Origin: Clostridia bacterium
GTDB taxonomy: Bacteria > Bacillota > Clostridia > Oscillospirales > Acutalibacteraceae
DNA length: 53,132 nt
Assembly (NCBI GenBank): GCA_017935325.1
Contig: JAGBHV010000028.1
Coordinates: 1 to 53,132 of the forward strand
Direction of reading: 5' to 3'
The translations under genes were made by a program, and so were the position numbers. Shown in pieces: positions 16,700 to 25,193 of this stretch. The notes below the pieces were generated by a model. It was given only the letters and a program-made list of their open reading frames with translations. It was not told where the DNA came from and searched no databases. The first letter of the stretch is position 1; every line of letters starts with the position of its first letter.

Positions 16700-17578
16700 T
16701 TAAACTTTAAGCTCTGTGCTGTCCGCTGACGTTTCTTCCTCAACAATGGGTTTTACGATTTTGCGGATTTCCGTGCGGTCATACATTTTTCTGAAGCGGA
16801 CATTGACCTGATATTTTTTATCACAGCTTTCACAATAATACTGTGCACGGAAATACTGATTTGAATATTTCCACTTTGTAAGCGCCGTAGCAGGTTTACC
16901 GCATTCTTCGCAGGTACAGTTAAGATAAGATTTATCAACAAGGGGATTTTTCATTGAACTGATAACCTTGTTCTTGAAAATTATTCTTGAATAAAATTCA
17001 TCATTACACTCTTTGATATAATCTTTTATAATCTTATCTTCCCTGATTACAGAAAAGCATTTTGCCGTTATCTTACTGTCATCAAGGGCCCTGTGCAGAG
17101 AATATCCGTCATCGCTGATACCCACCATTTCCGCAGCATTTGACAGCCCTATCTGCTGCGACTTTGAGGTACATTTTATTCTCTGAAAATATTTCTGCAA
17201 ATCCATATACCTATCAAGGAAAGGTATTCTGTCACCGCAACCGAAATATTTACAGTTATCAATAAGGACTCTGACATCGCCGTCGCCCCATGTCATAATA
17301 ACGCTTTCATCTTTACCTATCCACTTTTTGAATTCGGAAACAGCTTTTGTAAAAGGGATACCCGTTTTGATTTCATCATTTGTAATATGGGTAATTTCCT
17401 TGGTGTTTGCGCGGAGCTTTTTGCCGACCTGTGTATTAATAAGGCAGGTAAACTCATCATAAATATTACCCTCTTCATCAACCTTTACGGCACCGAATTC
17501 TATTATTTCATTGAAAAAGCCTTTGATTTTTTTACCGTAGACGTTGTTCCATTCCAAATCGAGGGCAATAAACTGCAT
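16700..17578 (-). CDS. DEDDh 3'-5' exonuclease with C-terminal zinc ribbon
   Basis: A 292-residue nuclease with an N-terminal DnaQ-like exonuclease domain (about 1-180). Exo I is ALDLEW (Asp, Glu), Exo II includes WGDGDVRVL, and Exo III is SLHRALDDS, giving the DEDDh set of metal ligands. Residues about 210-270 hold four cysteines in two CxxC pairs (CTCEECG, CESCDK), a likely zinc ribbon that could guide substrate choice. This arrangement resembles KapD-type exonucleases of sporulating Firmicutes with an added ribbon. It lies 21 bp after the DHHW gene on the same strand and may be co-transcribed. Its substrate (RNA or DNA) cannot be told from sequence. Confidence 0.87.
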   Translation of the reverse strand: MQFIALDLEWNNVYGKKIKGFFNEIIEFGAVKVDEEGNIYDEFTCLINTQVGKKLRANTKEITHITNDEIKTGIPFTKAVSEFKKWIGKDESVIMTWGDGDVRVLIDNCKYFGCGDRIPFLDRYMDLQKYFQRIKCTSKSQQIGLSNAAEMVGISDDGYSLHRALDDSKITAKCFSVIREDKIIKDYIKECNDEFYSRIIFKNKVISSMKNPLVDKSYLNCTCEECGKPATALTKWKYSNQYFRAQYYCESCDKKYQVNVRFRKMYDRTEIRKIVKPIVEEETSADSTELKV

Positions 17579-17599
17579 TTTTATCTTCCTAACATTTAA

Positions 17600-18916
17600 T
17601 TAATCTATCATTGCGTAAAGTGCATCGGAGAAGGTTTTATTTGCCATTGCAAACGAATAGTTAATCATAAGAACTTCGCCGATACCTTGTTCTTTTACAA
17701 AATCAGGCAAATCAAAATTTGTCTGCCTGGGGTCAACAACATAAACTTCCTCATAATTATCGCAGAGGAACGGAACTAAAGCATTTCCGTAAGACTCTTT
17801 GATAACAAGGATTTTTTTGCCGTTTTTATTACTTGTTACAATTTTTTCAAGCGGCTGGTCGCCGCCGATAAACGCAAGATACTTATTGCTTGAATTTACC
17901 GAACGTGCAACGACATAGAACGGATAGCCGTCAGCCATTTCGCTGTTTTCATAAACCATACCGTCAACTTCAACACGTGTTTTGAAAAATTCCACATAGT
18001 CGGGATTTTTCTTAAGAACATCGGCATTACTTGCCTTATAAAGACTGCCGACAAAATCTTTGATTTTACCTGTTTCAAGGTCTTTCAGGTCAACGGGTGT
18101 CTGCTTTGAAACATCACAGAATTCAAGATATGCCTGATATGCACCTCTCTGAGTCCAATGATGGTCAGTTCTGAAATAGATATATTCATCTGCTTTTTCT
18201 TCAAGACGTGAATACACATCGAGAGTAATAACAGAGGAATCCATCTTCTTATATGCCAGCTTTATTGAATCCTTCTGTGAGTGCTCACCTGAGGTAAACC
18301 TCTTTGTGCCGTAAAATTCAATTGCGGTGGGAACTACCATAGAATAGAACTTCACACCCTCAGGCATTGCAGAAGAAGTTGAATTTACGAGCTCTGCATA
18401 CTTACTTGTCATAGAATCAGAGCCGGTGAAAACCTCCATTCCTCTGTCACCGCTGATAAGAATTGAGCCTTTGAAAGCAGCATCCTCTTCTTTTGCATGG
18501 AAATCTTTTTTAGTTTCCTCTTCTTTCTTGATACCTACATCAATACCTTCACCCGTAAAATCAGAGTCATGCTTCTCGTAATTTACGATAACATTATCTT
18601 CCTTGCCTGAAAACTGAGTAAGCACTGAAGAAATTTTACCGTTCATTGACATAAACATTTCTCTGAGCGGGAAAGTATCGGAATAATAATTCTCAAAATC
18701 CCGGGTATAAGTTCCGCCGAAAAGCGATGAAAAAGAAAATTCAGGCTTTGCAGCAAGCTTTCTGTTTTCGCTTTCAGATACAGTCGGGTCAACATCAAGA
18801 AAGCTTATAACGCCGAAAAAGCCAAGCACAATAAGAAAGAAAATTGCTGATACAAGGGCGAAAATGTTAGAATAAATTCTTCTTTCTCTGTTTGATTTAT
18901 TATTAATTTCACTCAT
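17600..18916 (-). CDS. DHHW family protein (AlgJ/AlgX-like, surface polymer acylation)
   Basis: A 438-residue extracytoplasmic protein with one N-terminal membrane anchor (about 18-40). It belongs to the DHHW family, named after the motif found here in FRTDHHWTQRG, and is related to the SGNH-like AlgJ/AlgX proteins that pass acetyl groups to exported polysaccharides. A second conserved segment, IKESYGNALVPFL, sits near the C-terminus. It begins 18 bp after the MBOAT acyltransferase gene, the classic partner. MBOAT moves the acyl group across the membrane and DHHW transfers it. The polymer is unknown; wall or capsule glycan is the best guess. Confidence 0.87.
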   Translation of the reverse strand: MSEINNKSNRERRIYSNIFALVSAIFFLIVLGFFGVISFLDVDPTVSESENRKLAAKPEFSFSSLFGGTYTRDFENYYSDTFPLREMFMSMNGKISSVLTQFSGKEDNVIVNYEKHDSDFTGEGIDVGIKKEEETKKDFHAKEEDAAFKGSILISGDRGMEVFTGSDSMTSKYAELVNSTSSAMPEGVKFYSMVVPTAIEFYGTKRFTSGEHSQKDSIKLAYKKMDSSVITLDVYSRLEEKADEYIYFRTDHHWTQRGAYQAYLEFCDVSKQTPVDLKDLETGKIKDFVGSLYKASNADVLKKNPDYVEFFKTRVEVDGMVYENSEMADGYPFYVVARSVNSSNKYLAFIGGDQPLEKIVTSNKNGKKILVIKESYGNALVPFLCDNYEEVYVVDPRQTNFDLPDFVKEQGIGEVLMINYSFAMANKTFSDALYAMID

Positions 18917-18934
18917 TCTGAATCCCCCCTCTTC

Positions 18935-20350
18935 TTAAAACCTGAAGTACAGGAACGGATTATAAGTTGAGCCGACAAGGCAAGCCATACAGCCGACCAG
19001 CACAACCGCCTGGAAAACAAGAGTCACAACGCCGTTGAGAATAACGCCGTTGGGTGATTTTTTCAGAACAGTTGTGAACTTATTTGCACAGATTGAACAC
19101 AACGGAGTAACCGCAATTGCACAAAGCACAAGCAGGAAAACATTATTTGTAAGTGTTGTGATATCCTGCGCAGTTGTGCCTGAAACAGATGTTACGCCGA
19201 ACATTGCACCGAGCATTCTGCCGATTGACGGAATATCCTCGAAATAGAAAAATACCCAACCGATAATAACGATAAAGAGAGAATAAATAAGCCTGAAAAC
19301 TTTCGGGATTTTATCAAGTATTTTGCCAAGCACATATTTTTCAAATGCAAGCATTACAAAATAATAAAGTCCCCACAGAACAAAGTTCCAGCTTGCGCCG
19401 TGCCAGAATCCTGTAAGCAACCACACAACAAACATGTTGCGCAATTGGTGATGCCTGTTACCGCCCAGCGGAATGTACACATAATCTCTGAAAAAGCTTG
19501 AAAGGCTCATATGCCACCTTCTCCAGAAATCAGTAACCGAAAGAGAAATATACGGATAATTGAAGTTTTCGCGGAATTTGAAGCCCAGCATTCTTCCTAT
19601 ACCGATTGCCATATCGGAATAACCTGAAAAATCAAAATAAATCTGGAAGAAGTAAGCTATAATGCCTGTCCATGCGCCGAGGACAGAAAGCGATTTCAGG
19701 TCGCCTGCCAGATAGTTTTCAGCAAGAAGACCTGCAAAATTCGCAAAAATCGCTTTTTTTGTAAGACCGATAAGGAATTTTGTAACACCATCAGAAAAAT
19801 CCACAAGTGTGACTTTTCTTTCTGCAATTTCATTGGCAACGTCAACGTATCTTACAATCGGTCCTGCAATAAGCTGAGGGAACATGCTGACATACAGCAG
19901 AAGATTAAAATAATTCTTCTGATAATCAACATCTTTTCTGTAAACATCCACAACATAGCTTAATGCCTGGAAAGTATAAAAAGAAATACCTATGGGCAGA
20001 ACAAGATTTGTCTGCGGAATGTTGAAAAACGGAATAAAATTGAGGTTTGTTGTGAAGAAATTGAGATATTTGAACACGACCAAAAAGCCGAGAGTCACCA
20101 CAACCGAGCAAATCAAAGCGAACTTTCTGACACTGTTCTTCTTTGATTTGCCGATTACGACACCGGCCAGATAATCTATAAAAGCAGTAACAAGCATTAC
20201 TACTATCCATTTCGGTTCTCCCCATGCGTAGAAAAGAAGTGACGCAACAAGAAGAATTATATTTTTAAGTTTAAGACCCGGACTTATGTGATACAAAATC
20301 AGAACAGCCGGGAAGAATATACAAAGAAATACTAAACTTGAAAATACCAT
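18935..20350 (-). CDS. MBOAT O-acyltransferase (AlgI/DltB-like)
   Basis: A 471-residue membrane protein with about ten hydrophobic segments, of the membrane-bound O-acyltransferase family. The family core is clear: FPQLIAGPIVRY, QIYFDFSGYSDMAIGIGRMLGF, NFNYPYIS, DFWRRWHMSLSSFFRDYVYIPLGG and the invariant histidine in TGFWHGASWNF. It moves acyl groups across the cytoplasmic membrane to acylate an exported polymer. It starts with GAGAGG upstream; a likely promoter (TTGATT-16-TATACT, minus strand) lies in the gap behind sigE. The DHHW partner follows immediately. Confidence 0.93.
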   Translation of the reverse strand: MVFSSLVFLCIFFPAVLILYHISPGLKLKNIILLVASLLFYAWGEPKWIVVMLVTAFIDYLAGVVIGKSKKNSVRKFALICSVVVTLGFLVVFKYLNFFTTNLNFIPFFNIPQTNLVLPIGISFYTFQALSYVVDVYRKDVDYQKNYFNLLLYVSMFPQLIAGPIVRYVDVANEIAERKVTLVDFSDGVTKFLIGLTKKAIFANFAGLLAENYLAGDLKSLSVLGAWTGIIAYFFQIYFDFSGYSDMAIGIGRMLGFKFRENFNYPYISLSVTDFWRRWHMSLSSFFRDYVYIPLGGNRHHQLRNMFVVWLLTGFWHGASWNFVLWGLYYFVMLAFEKYVLGKILDKIPKVFRLIYSLFIVIIGWVFFYFEDIPSIGRMLGAMFGVTSVSGTTAQDITTLTNNVFLLVLCAIAVTPLCSICANKFTTVLKKSPNGVILNGVVTLVFQAVVLVGCMACLVGSTYNPFLYFRF

Positions 20351-20441
20351 TTCTTTTTCCTCTCACAAAGTAATATAAAACCACATACATATAAAAGTAT
20401 ATCACTTAAAGAGAAAAAATCAAGGGTATTTACAATAATAA

Positions 20442-21164
20442 TTAAGAAACTCTCTCCATTTCGCGTTTTATTTTCTCAAGTATTCTTTTTTCCAACCTTG
20501 AAATATAGCTTTGGGAGATTCCCAGGATATCTGCCACTTCTTTCTGGGTGTGTTCGCGGGGTGTTCCTATGCCGAAACGCATCTTCATAATTTTCCTTTC
20601 ACGCTCGGGCAGACTGTCCACAAGTTTCAGAATCAGACGTCTTTCGTCCTCCTTTTCAATCGGCTGTCCCACAGTATCGGCTTCACTTCCGAGAACGTCA
20701 GACAAAAGCAATTCGTTTCCGTCCCAGTCAACATTCAGCGGTTCATCAATTGACACTTCTGTTTTGAGTATATTTGTTTTGCGCAGATACATCAGTATTT
20801 CGTTTTCAATGCAACGCGAAGCATAAGTTGCAAGTTTTATATTTCTTGTAGGACAGAAAGTGTTCACTGCTTTTATCAGCCCTATCGTTCCGATTGAAAT
20901 CAGGTCCTCTGTGGGAACTGACGAATTTTCAAACTTTTTAGCGATATACACAACAAGCCGCAGATTATGCACAATCAGAGGTTCACGTGCGCTTTCATCA
21001 CCGTTTTCTATTCTTTGCATTATATCCTTTTCTTCCTCTTTTGTCAGCGGCGGCGGTAATGTTTCAGGTCCGTTGATATAGTGGATTTCCTGCGGCATAA
21101 ATTTATATTCAATTTTTTCTGCAAGTAAAATAAGTTTTTGTTTGATTTTTGAAAATATTCTCAT
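20442..21164 (-). CDS. sigE: Sporulation sigma factor SigE (mother cell)
   Basis: A 240-residue sigma-70 family factor that directs early mother-cell transcription during sporulation. It carries an N-terminal pro-segment of about 25-30 residues ahead of the LPPPLT motif, as in B. subtilis pro-SigE. Region 2 is LVVYIAKKFE..DLISIGTIGLIKAVNTF..LATYASRCIENEI, and region 4 contains the helix-turn-helix ADILGISQSYISRLEKRI. It needs cleavage by SpoIIGA, encoded 9 bp upstream in the same operon. Confidence 0.97.
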   Translation of the reverse strand: MRIFSKIKQKLILLAEKIEYKFMPQEIHYINGPETLPPPLTKEEEKDIMQRIENGDESAREPLIVHNLRLVVYIAKKFENSSVPTEDLISIGTIGLIKAVNTFCPTRNIKLATYASRCIENEILMYLRKTNILKTEVSIDEPLNVDWDGNELLLSDVLGSEADTVGQPIEKEDERRLILKLVDSLPERERKIMKMRFGIGTPREHTQKEVADILGISQSYISRLEKRILEKIKREMERVS

Positions 21165-21173
21165 AGTTTTACC

Positions 21174-22040
21174 TCAAAATAAATTTGGATTCAAAAGCAT
21201 ATCGAAGCTTTCGTTTATATATTTTTTACGGCTCATTACGCCGACAAATACTTTATCAGTTTCATGCGTTTTATCAATAATAAGCTTATCGGGCTGAAAA
21301 GCAGGAAGAAGCCCCGTGTCGCCAACTGTCAGAAATGACACAACCCTTACTCTTTTACGCCATTGTTCATCTGTGATTCCGCAAAGCGAGTTTACATCAC
21401 CTTTAAAAAATTTTTCACTGCTTTCCGGAATTATGTTCTTTATAAAATCATATGTACAAATCACCACGGGATAGCCTGAAAAGCCTTCAGAGAGTGTGTT
21501 GCCCGTATCAAGCATTGCTCTGCCTTTGAGTTTTTCGCCGAAAATTTCAAGTTCCGTTTCGCAGATTGTTTTCTGCGGTTTGTTTTTCGCTATAAACTTC
21601 ATCGCAAGCTTTATCACAACATAACATACTGCAGTTGTTGCAACCAGAACAGGTAAGCTTATGCCGAAATAAACTGTTGAATTATTAATAAGCATACCCT
21701 GCGGTCTGAAGAGTATCCACAGTGCAATCATAAGCCCTGCAAAGAGGAACGTCATTAATATAAAAACTGCCGAAAGCTTCAGAAAGCGTTTATATGTTTT
21801 AAAGCCGAACGTCACAAAAACAATTCCTGCACCTGCAAAAACACGCGAAAATATGTTGAAAAGCGTTCCCATTTCAGGCAGAAAAACGACAAGAGAAAAC
21901 ACTGCGCCAAGCAACGCACCAAGAAGCAGACGCAGCCTTTTTGTGCTTTCCTTCTGTGCAAAAGAAGTCAGAAGAAGCAAAAAATAATTGATAAACAGAT
22001 TCAACACAATCAGAACGTCAACATAAATTATCTCATGCAA
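21174..22040 (-). CDS. spoIIGA: Sigma-E processing peptidase SpoIIGA
   Basis: A 288-residue membrane aspartic protease that removes the SigE pro-segment. The start is TTG 22040: GGAGGG is 7 bp upstream and the product begins HEIIYVDVL, as SpoIIGA proteins do. A longer ORF extends back to 22178 but would run through a terminator hairpin. The N-terminal half has about five membrane segments; the C-terminal half carries the catalytic AMLDTGNTL (Asp near residue 178) and then the GYPVVIC and KVFVGVMS segments. SpoIIGA and SigE form the spoIIG operon. A possible Spo0A-controlled promoter lies at 22086-22119. Confidence 0.95.
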   Translation of the reverse strand: MHEIIYVDVLIVLNLFINYFLLLLTSFAQKESTKRLRLLLGALLGAVFSLVVFLPEMGTLFNIFSRVFAGAGIVFVTFGFKTYKRFLKLSAVFILMTFLFAGLMIALWILFRPQGMLINNSTVYFGISLPVLVATTAVCYVVIKLAMKFIAKNKPQKTICETELEIFGEKLKGRAMLDTGNTLSEGFSGYPVVICTYDFIKNIIPESSEKFFKGDVNSLCGITDEQWRKRVRVVSFLTVGDTGLLPAFQPDKLIIDKTHETDKVFVGVMSRKKYINESFDMLLNPNLF

Positions 22041-22061
22041 AAGCTCTTCCCTCCTCACAAA

Positions 22062-22100
22062 TAAAAAATCCCCTGTCACGTAAACATTATACGTGACAGG
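22062..22100 (-). terminator. Terminator of the zinc-ribbon gene, in front of spoIIGA
   Basis: A perfect 11-bp stem, CCTGTCACGTA (22072-22082) with TACGTGACAGG (22090-22100), has a 7-nt loop. On the minus strand it is followed by GGATTTTTT. It also contains the candidate spoIIGA -10 box. Confidence 0.82.
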
Positions 22101-22119
22101 AGGATAAAATTTTGTCATA
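22086..22119 (-). promoter_or_regulatory. Candidate Spo0A-controlled spoIIG promoter
   Basis: On the minus strand TATAAT (22086-22091) lies 21 bp from an ATGACA -35 (22113-22118). The -35 overlaps a 0A-box-like sequence, TTTGTCATA on the plus strand (22111-22119), 8 of 9 matches to TTTGTCRAA. The B. subtilis spoIIG promoter is also SigA-type with an over-long 22-bp spacer and 0A boxes at the -35 (known). The assignment here is inference. Confidence 0.5.
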
Positions 22120-22180
22120 TTATGTTGTGATATTTGCAAATTAATATTGAAATTATTTTCTATGAGCTGTGATAACAAAC

Positions 22181-23014
22181 TCAGTCATTTGCCACAGAAA
22201 TCATTACCTCTGCGCATTTTGCATTATCGTCAGGCTCATCAAACCAGCAGTATGTGAACCGGTATCCGTCGAATTCAAATGATGTATAGTATGAACTATC
22301 GTAATCAGAATACTGAGGACGGCTTATTCCGGAAACAATTTCTTTAAGTTCGTTGTAAGACATATCAGCATAAAAATCTTTATAAAGATGTGATGTATCC
22401 CACGCAAGAATAAATTTTACAATTCTGTCTTTCTGTTCCTTTCTGTCTTCACCTTCGTCATAACTCGGACAGAATCCCATAAGAGGATAAGCATCAGGAT
22501 AATAAACAAAATCTCCGCCCTCATAATAGAAGGTCTCAAAATTATTTCCGTACTGCTCAAATATTTTACTGTATGTCCCGCCAAGATACTTAGCAGCTTC
22601 ATCATCAAGCACAAGGGAATTGCCTGTTTCTGTGCTGAAAGTATTTATTTCAAAAATTTTCCATATGCGTTTTCCGTCTGCTTCCGTAAGACCGATAACA
22701 CCTTCAACACCATATTTCGCCTCAGTACCGTCATGATATTTACCGGATGAACTGAACTTATATCTGTTGTCTGAAAGTCTTTCGTATTTTGTTTCAAAGG
22801 TCGGGAAAGATTCCTCGGAAACAGCTACTGCACTATAAAAATAATCACCGTAATAATACCACATCGGTGCAGAAATATTTCTGTCCGGCTGTTGTCCGAA
22901 AACATTTTCTATAATCCAATCAATTTTATCTGCAGGGAATTTTATATAGCCGTCATGATTTAAGAATCTTCCCAACGGGTCAGGATTTTCATACTCTAAA
23001 CGGCCTGTTGACAT
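22181..23014 (-). pseudogene. Downstream part of the amber-split zinc-ribbon protein
   Basis: This 277-codon ORF begins at an ATG with no convincing ribosome site. It is in the same frame as the zinc-ribbon gene behind it: after TAG (23081-23083) the frame runs open through 22 codons to this ATG and on to the TGA at 22181. The sequence (Tyr/Asp-rich, soluble, with a stretch around WKIFEINTF) looks like a normal extracellular domain and has no family I recognise. It most likely is the C-terminal domain of one 563-codon gene, lost or made only by readthrough. A terminator follows at 22062-22100. Confidence 0.65.
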
Positions 23015-23080
23015 TAAAGTACTTTTATCACCAAGATGCTTTTCAAAATCACTTTCATCAAAAAAGCAACTGTATAACTT

Positions 23081-23083
23081 CTA
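23081..23083 (-). other. In-frame amber codon splitting one reading frame
   Basis: TAG follows LSGYDG; the next codons (KLYSCFFDES...) continue in the same frame without interruption to 22181. A single TGG, CAG, AAG or TAT/TAC to TAG change would explain it. TAG also ends other genes here (14863-14865, 44513-44515), so the codon is not generally reassigned. Confidence 0.75.
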
Positions 23084-23872
23084 TCCGTCATAACCTGATA
23101 GACAAGCATATGCAATTGAAAACGCCCTCGGTGCATCGACACTGTAATTTTTAACATTTACAGCATGAATATTGATAATTTTATCAAAATTTTTAAAATC
23201 TTCTTCTTTTGCTTCTTCCCATTTCTGAGGCTCAAGCTCAATTTCGATTATCTGTCCGTTTACATCTGTTGCGTAAATTTTCATTCCGTCCTGATGAACG
23301 TCAGAATATTTGCCTGAAATTTCTGCTTCTGCAGGTTCATTTTCTCTTACTGTGTAAACGTAAGAATGACCTGTTTCCGCTTCATCATCGTAAATTTCAA
23401 AAGAAACATAAATTGTATCGTCAACTTCAATTGTGCCGTTTGAGTGACCGCTTACATCTTCTTTTATAACTTCTGCTTCTGTCTGATTTACAAAGTAAAC
23501 ATCTGCATCAATATATTCTGTGTATTCCTCTTTTTCTTCAGAATCACCAACTACTGCATATGCTTCTTTCTCGCCGTTATCATCAAAATCCTCACAGATG
23601 AGTTCAACAATCGGCTCATCTGTGTATTTTTCAAGAATCTCAATAAGTTTTGCATCATCTTTCTTCTTGACGAACACAACAACTGCAATCACAATGGCAA
23701 TCACAAGCAAAACCGCCACTATGGGAATAATTATTTTCCACGGGGTTTTCTTCGGTTTCATCGGCTGATAATTTACATTCATATTCTGAGGTTGTCCCAT
23801 TACCGGCACACCGCAATACTGACACACGCGTGAATCTTCCGGTATTTGCTTTCCGCATTTTTGACAAAACAT
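23081..23872 (-). CDS. Zinc-ribbon membrane protein (N-terminal part of split gene)
   Basis: A 263-residue protein. An N-terminal zinc ribbon (MFCQKCGKQIPEDS..CQYCGVPV, residues 1-24) precedes a short linker and one membrane segment (about 46-69, PWKIIIPIVAVLLVIAIVIA). An acidic extracytoplasmic region follows, with a domain around residues 85-200. Such ribbon-plus-one-helix proteins with diverse outer domains are common in Firmicutes and of unknown role. It ends at TAG, but the frame continues open for 300 more codons, so it is probably the 5' part of a larger gene. A promoter lies at 23909-23937. Confidence 0.8.
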   Translation of the reverse strand: MFCQKCGKQIPEDSRVCQYCGVPVMGQPQNMNVNYQPMKPKKTPWKIIIPIVAVLLVIAIVIAVVVFVKKKDDAKLIEILEKYTDEPIVELICEDFDDNGEKEAYAVVGDSEEKEEYTEYIDADVYFVNQTEAEVIKEDVSGHSNGTIEVDDTIYVSFEIYDDEAETGHSYVYTVRENEPAEAEISGKYSDVHQDGMKIYATDVNGQIIEIELEPQKWEEAKEEDFKNFDKIINIHAVNVKNYSVDAPRAFSIAYACLSGYDG

Positions 23873-23908
23873 TATTTTCTCCCCTTATTAATTGTTTCTG
23901 CAATTAAT

Positions 23909-23937
23909 ATTTTATTTCTTTTATAAGAAAATGTCAA
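23909..23937 (-). promoter_or_regulatory. SigA promoter of the zinc-ribbon gene
   Basis: Minus strand TTGACA (23932-23937), 17-bp spacer, TAAAAT (23909-23914), about 37 bp before ATG 23872. Confidence 0.72.
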
Positions 23938-23968
23938 TATGATGATATTTGTCACACACATATCGGAA

Positions 23969-24439
23969 TCATTTATCTGAGCATTTTTCTGCATCTATTG
24001 CAAGAACGAGCATTAATGCACAAAGAGAATTATTTGCATCAGGAACATTGATAACATAAGTATCGGTAAACCTGAAAAGTTCCTTTGAAATATCAGCGAT
24101 TTTTCTGCCGTCGGCAGACACTACTGAATAATCCCACCCCATAAAATCGCCTTCAACTCTCCAGCCGTTGCAGTCGATATTATATTTTGGTCTGAAAAAT
24201 GAAATCTCTTTACTGATGCAACCTATATATCTGTCAGACAGATACATTTCAAACTTCGGCAAAAAAGTAATAATTTTTTCTTTCACCGTTCCTATATGAT
24301 TTCCGTTTACATCAAAAATTTTAAGGCAATGCCCCCATGAAAGCTGACCTTTGACGATATACAGCGTATTTCCCGCTTCATCGTAAATATCAAAACTGTC
24401 AAACCAGGAGAAAAACCTTTGTCTGAAAAGCATTTTCAT
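23969..24439 (-). CDS. LURP-one-related (LOR) family protein
   Basis: A 156-residue soluble protein built of repeated strand motifs (FDIYDEAGNTLYIVKGQ, LKIFDVNGNHIGTVKEK, YSVVSADGRKIADISKE), the pattern of the LURP-one-related/Tubby-like barrel family. The family is widespread and its function in bacteria is not established. ATG 24439 is chosen because AAGGAG lies about 9 bp upstream, overlapping the stop codon of the PHP gene. It is the last gene of the ylxM-trmD operon. Confidence 0.75.
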   Translation of the reverse strand: MKMLFRQRFFSWFDSFDIYDEAGNTLYIVKGQLSWGHCLKIFDVNGNHIGTVKEKIITFLPKFEMYLSDRYIGCISKEISFFRPKYNIDCNGWRVEGDFMGWDYSVVSADGRKIADISKELFRFTDTYVINVPDANNSLCALMLVLAIDAEKCSDK

Positions 24440-24452
24440 TTTCCGATTCTCC

Positions 24453-25193
24453 TTAATACAATATTTCTTTGAGTCTTTCTGCAAACTGTGTTGAATCAAC
24501 AGCACACAAACGGTGAGCGTCTGTGCCGATATTGAAAACGCAACCTACTTCTTTACCAATCTGAAAATATCTGTGGTAAAATTCAGGGTCAGACATAACT
24601 GCACCGGTGTTTAATTCCCAGGCAATCTGCTTGTTGTTGGCTTTTTCCATTATGTCGCCAAGTTCATTATCCTTATATGCTCTTGTTACTTCGTGAGGGT
24701 CGTCAAAATTATGTATGTAGCCTGCGTGGAAAGGATGAGCAAAGCAGTCCGCCTGACGCAAATCAACTACGCTTTCTGCCATTTTAAGCATCTGCACAGC
24801 AAACCCGCGTGGTGTTTTATCTTCAGGCTGGTCCCAGAAACGAACGTGAAAGTGATTCATTGTGTAAAGTTTATAATCCATTTGTGAATCGCAGGAAATA
24901 TCGTTTACAAATTTTCCGATTCCGCAGCAGGAAAGCTCTGCACCTACTAAAACCTTAACCTTTGATTCTTTCAGCTCAGATAAAATCTGTTTGCGGAAAT
25001 CTGCAACAATATTCGGCTTGTCAGCAGTATCATGGTCTGTAAGAGCAATCAGTTTAAGCCCTGCTTCTTCAGCAGTTTTCACAATATCATTCACCTGCAT
25101 TTCAGGCCTCGCGCAACCTGAAAAATGTGTGTGAATATGGGTATTATAACGGACAAGCTCGTCTATATCATAAGTTTTTTCGTGGAAAAACAT
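24453..25193 (-). CDS. PHP domain metal-dependent phosphoesterase
   Basis: A 246-residue cytoplasmic hydrolase of the polymerase-and-histidinol-phosphatase superfamily. Metal-binding motifs are visible in order: YNTHIHTHFSG (HxH), LTDHDTADK, DCFAHPFHAG and GTDAHR. The family hydrolyses phosphate esters, including nucleotides and histidinol phosphate; the substrate here is unknown. Its ATG shares one base with the trmD stop codon (TAATG), so it is translationally coupled to trmD. Confidence 0.87.
   Translation of the reverse strand: MFFHEKTYDIDELVRYNTHIHTHFSGCARPEMQVNDIVKTAEEAGLKLIALTDHDTADKPNIVADFRKQILSELKESKVKVLVGAELSCCGIGKFVNDISCDSQMDYKLYTMNHFHVRFWDQPEDKTPRGFAVQMLKMAESVVDLRQADCFAHPFHAGYIHNFDDPHEVTRAYKDNELGDIMEKANNKQIAWELNTGAVMSDPEFYHRYFQIGKEVGCVFNIGTDAHRLCAVDSTQFAERLKEILY

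Noticed and set aside
22041-22178. Longer N-terminus for SpoIIGA from 22178
   Set aside because: It would translate through the terminator stem and candidate promoter; the TTG at 22040 has a GGAGGG site and gives the family N-terminus.
23081-23083. TAG as a reassigned sense codon (for example pyrrolysine)
   Set aside because: TAG ends other genes normally here (14863-14865, 44513-44515), and no suppressor tRNA or pyl gene is present in the window.
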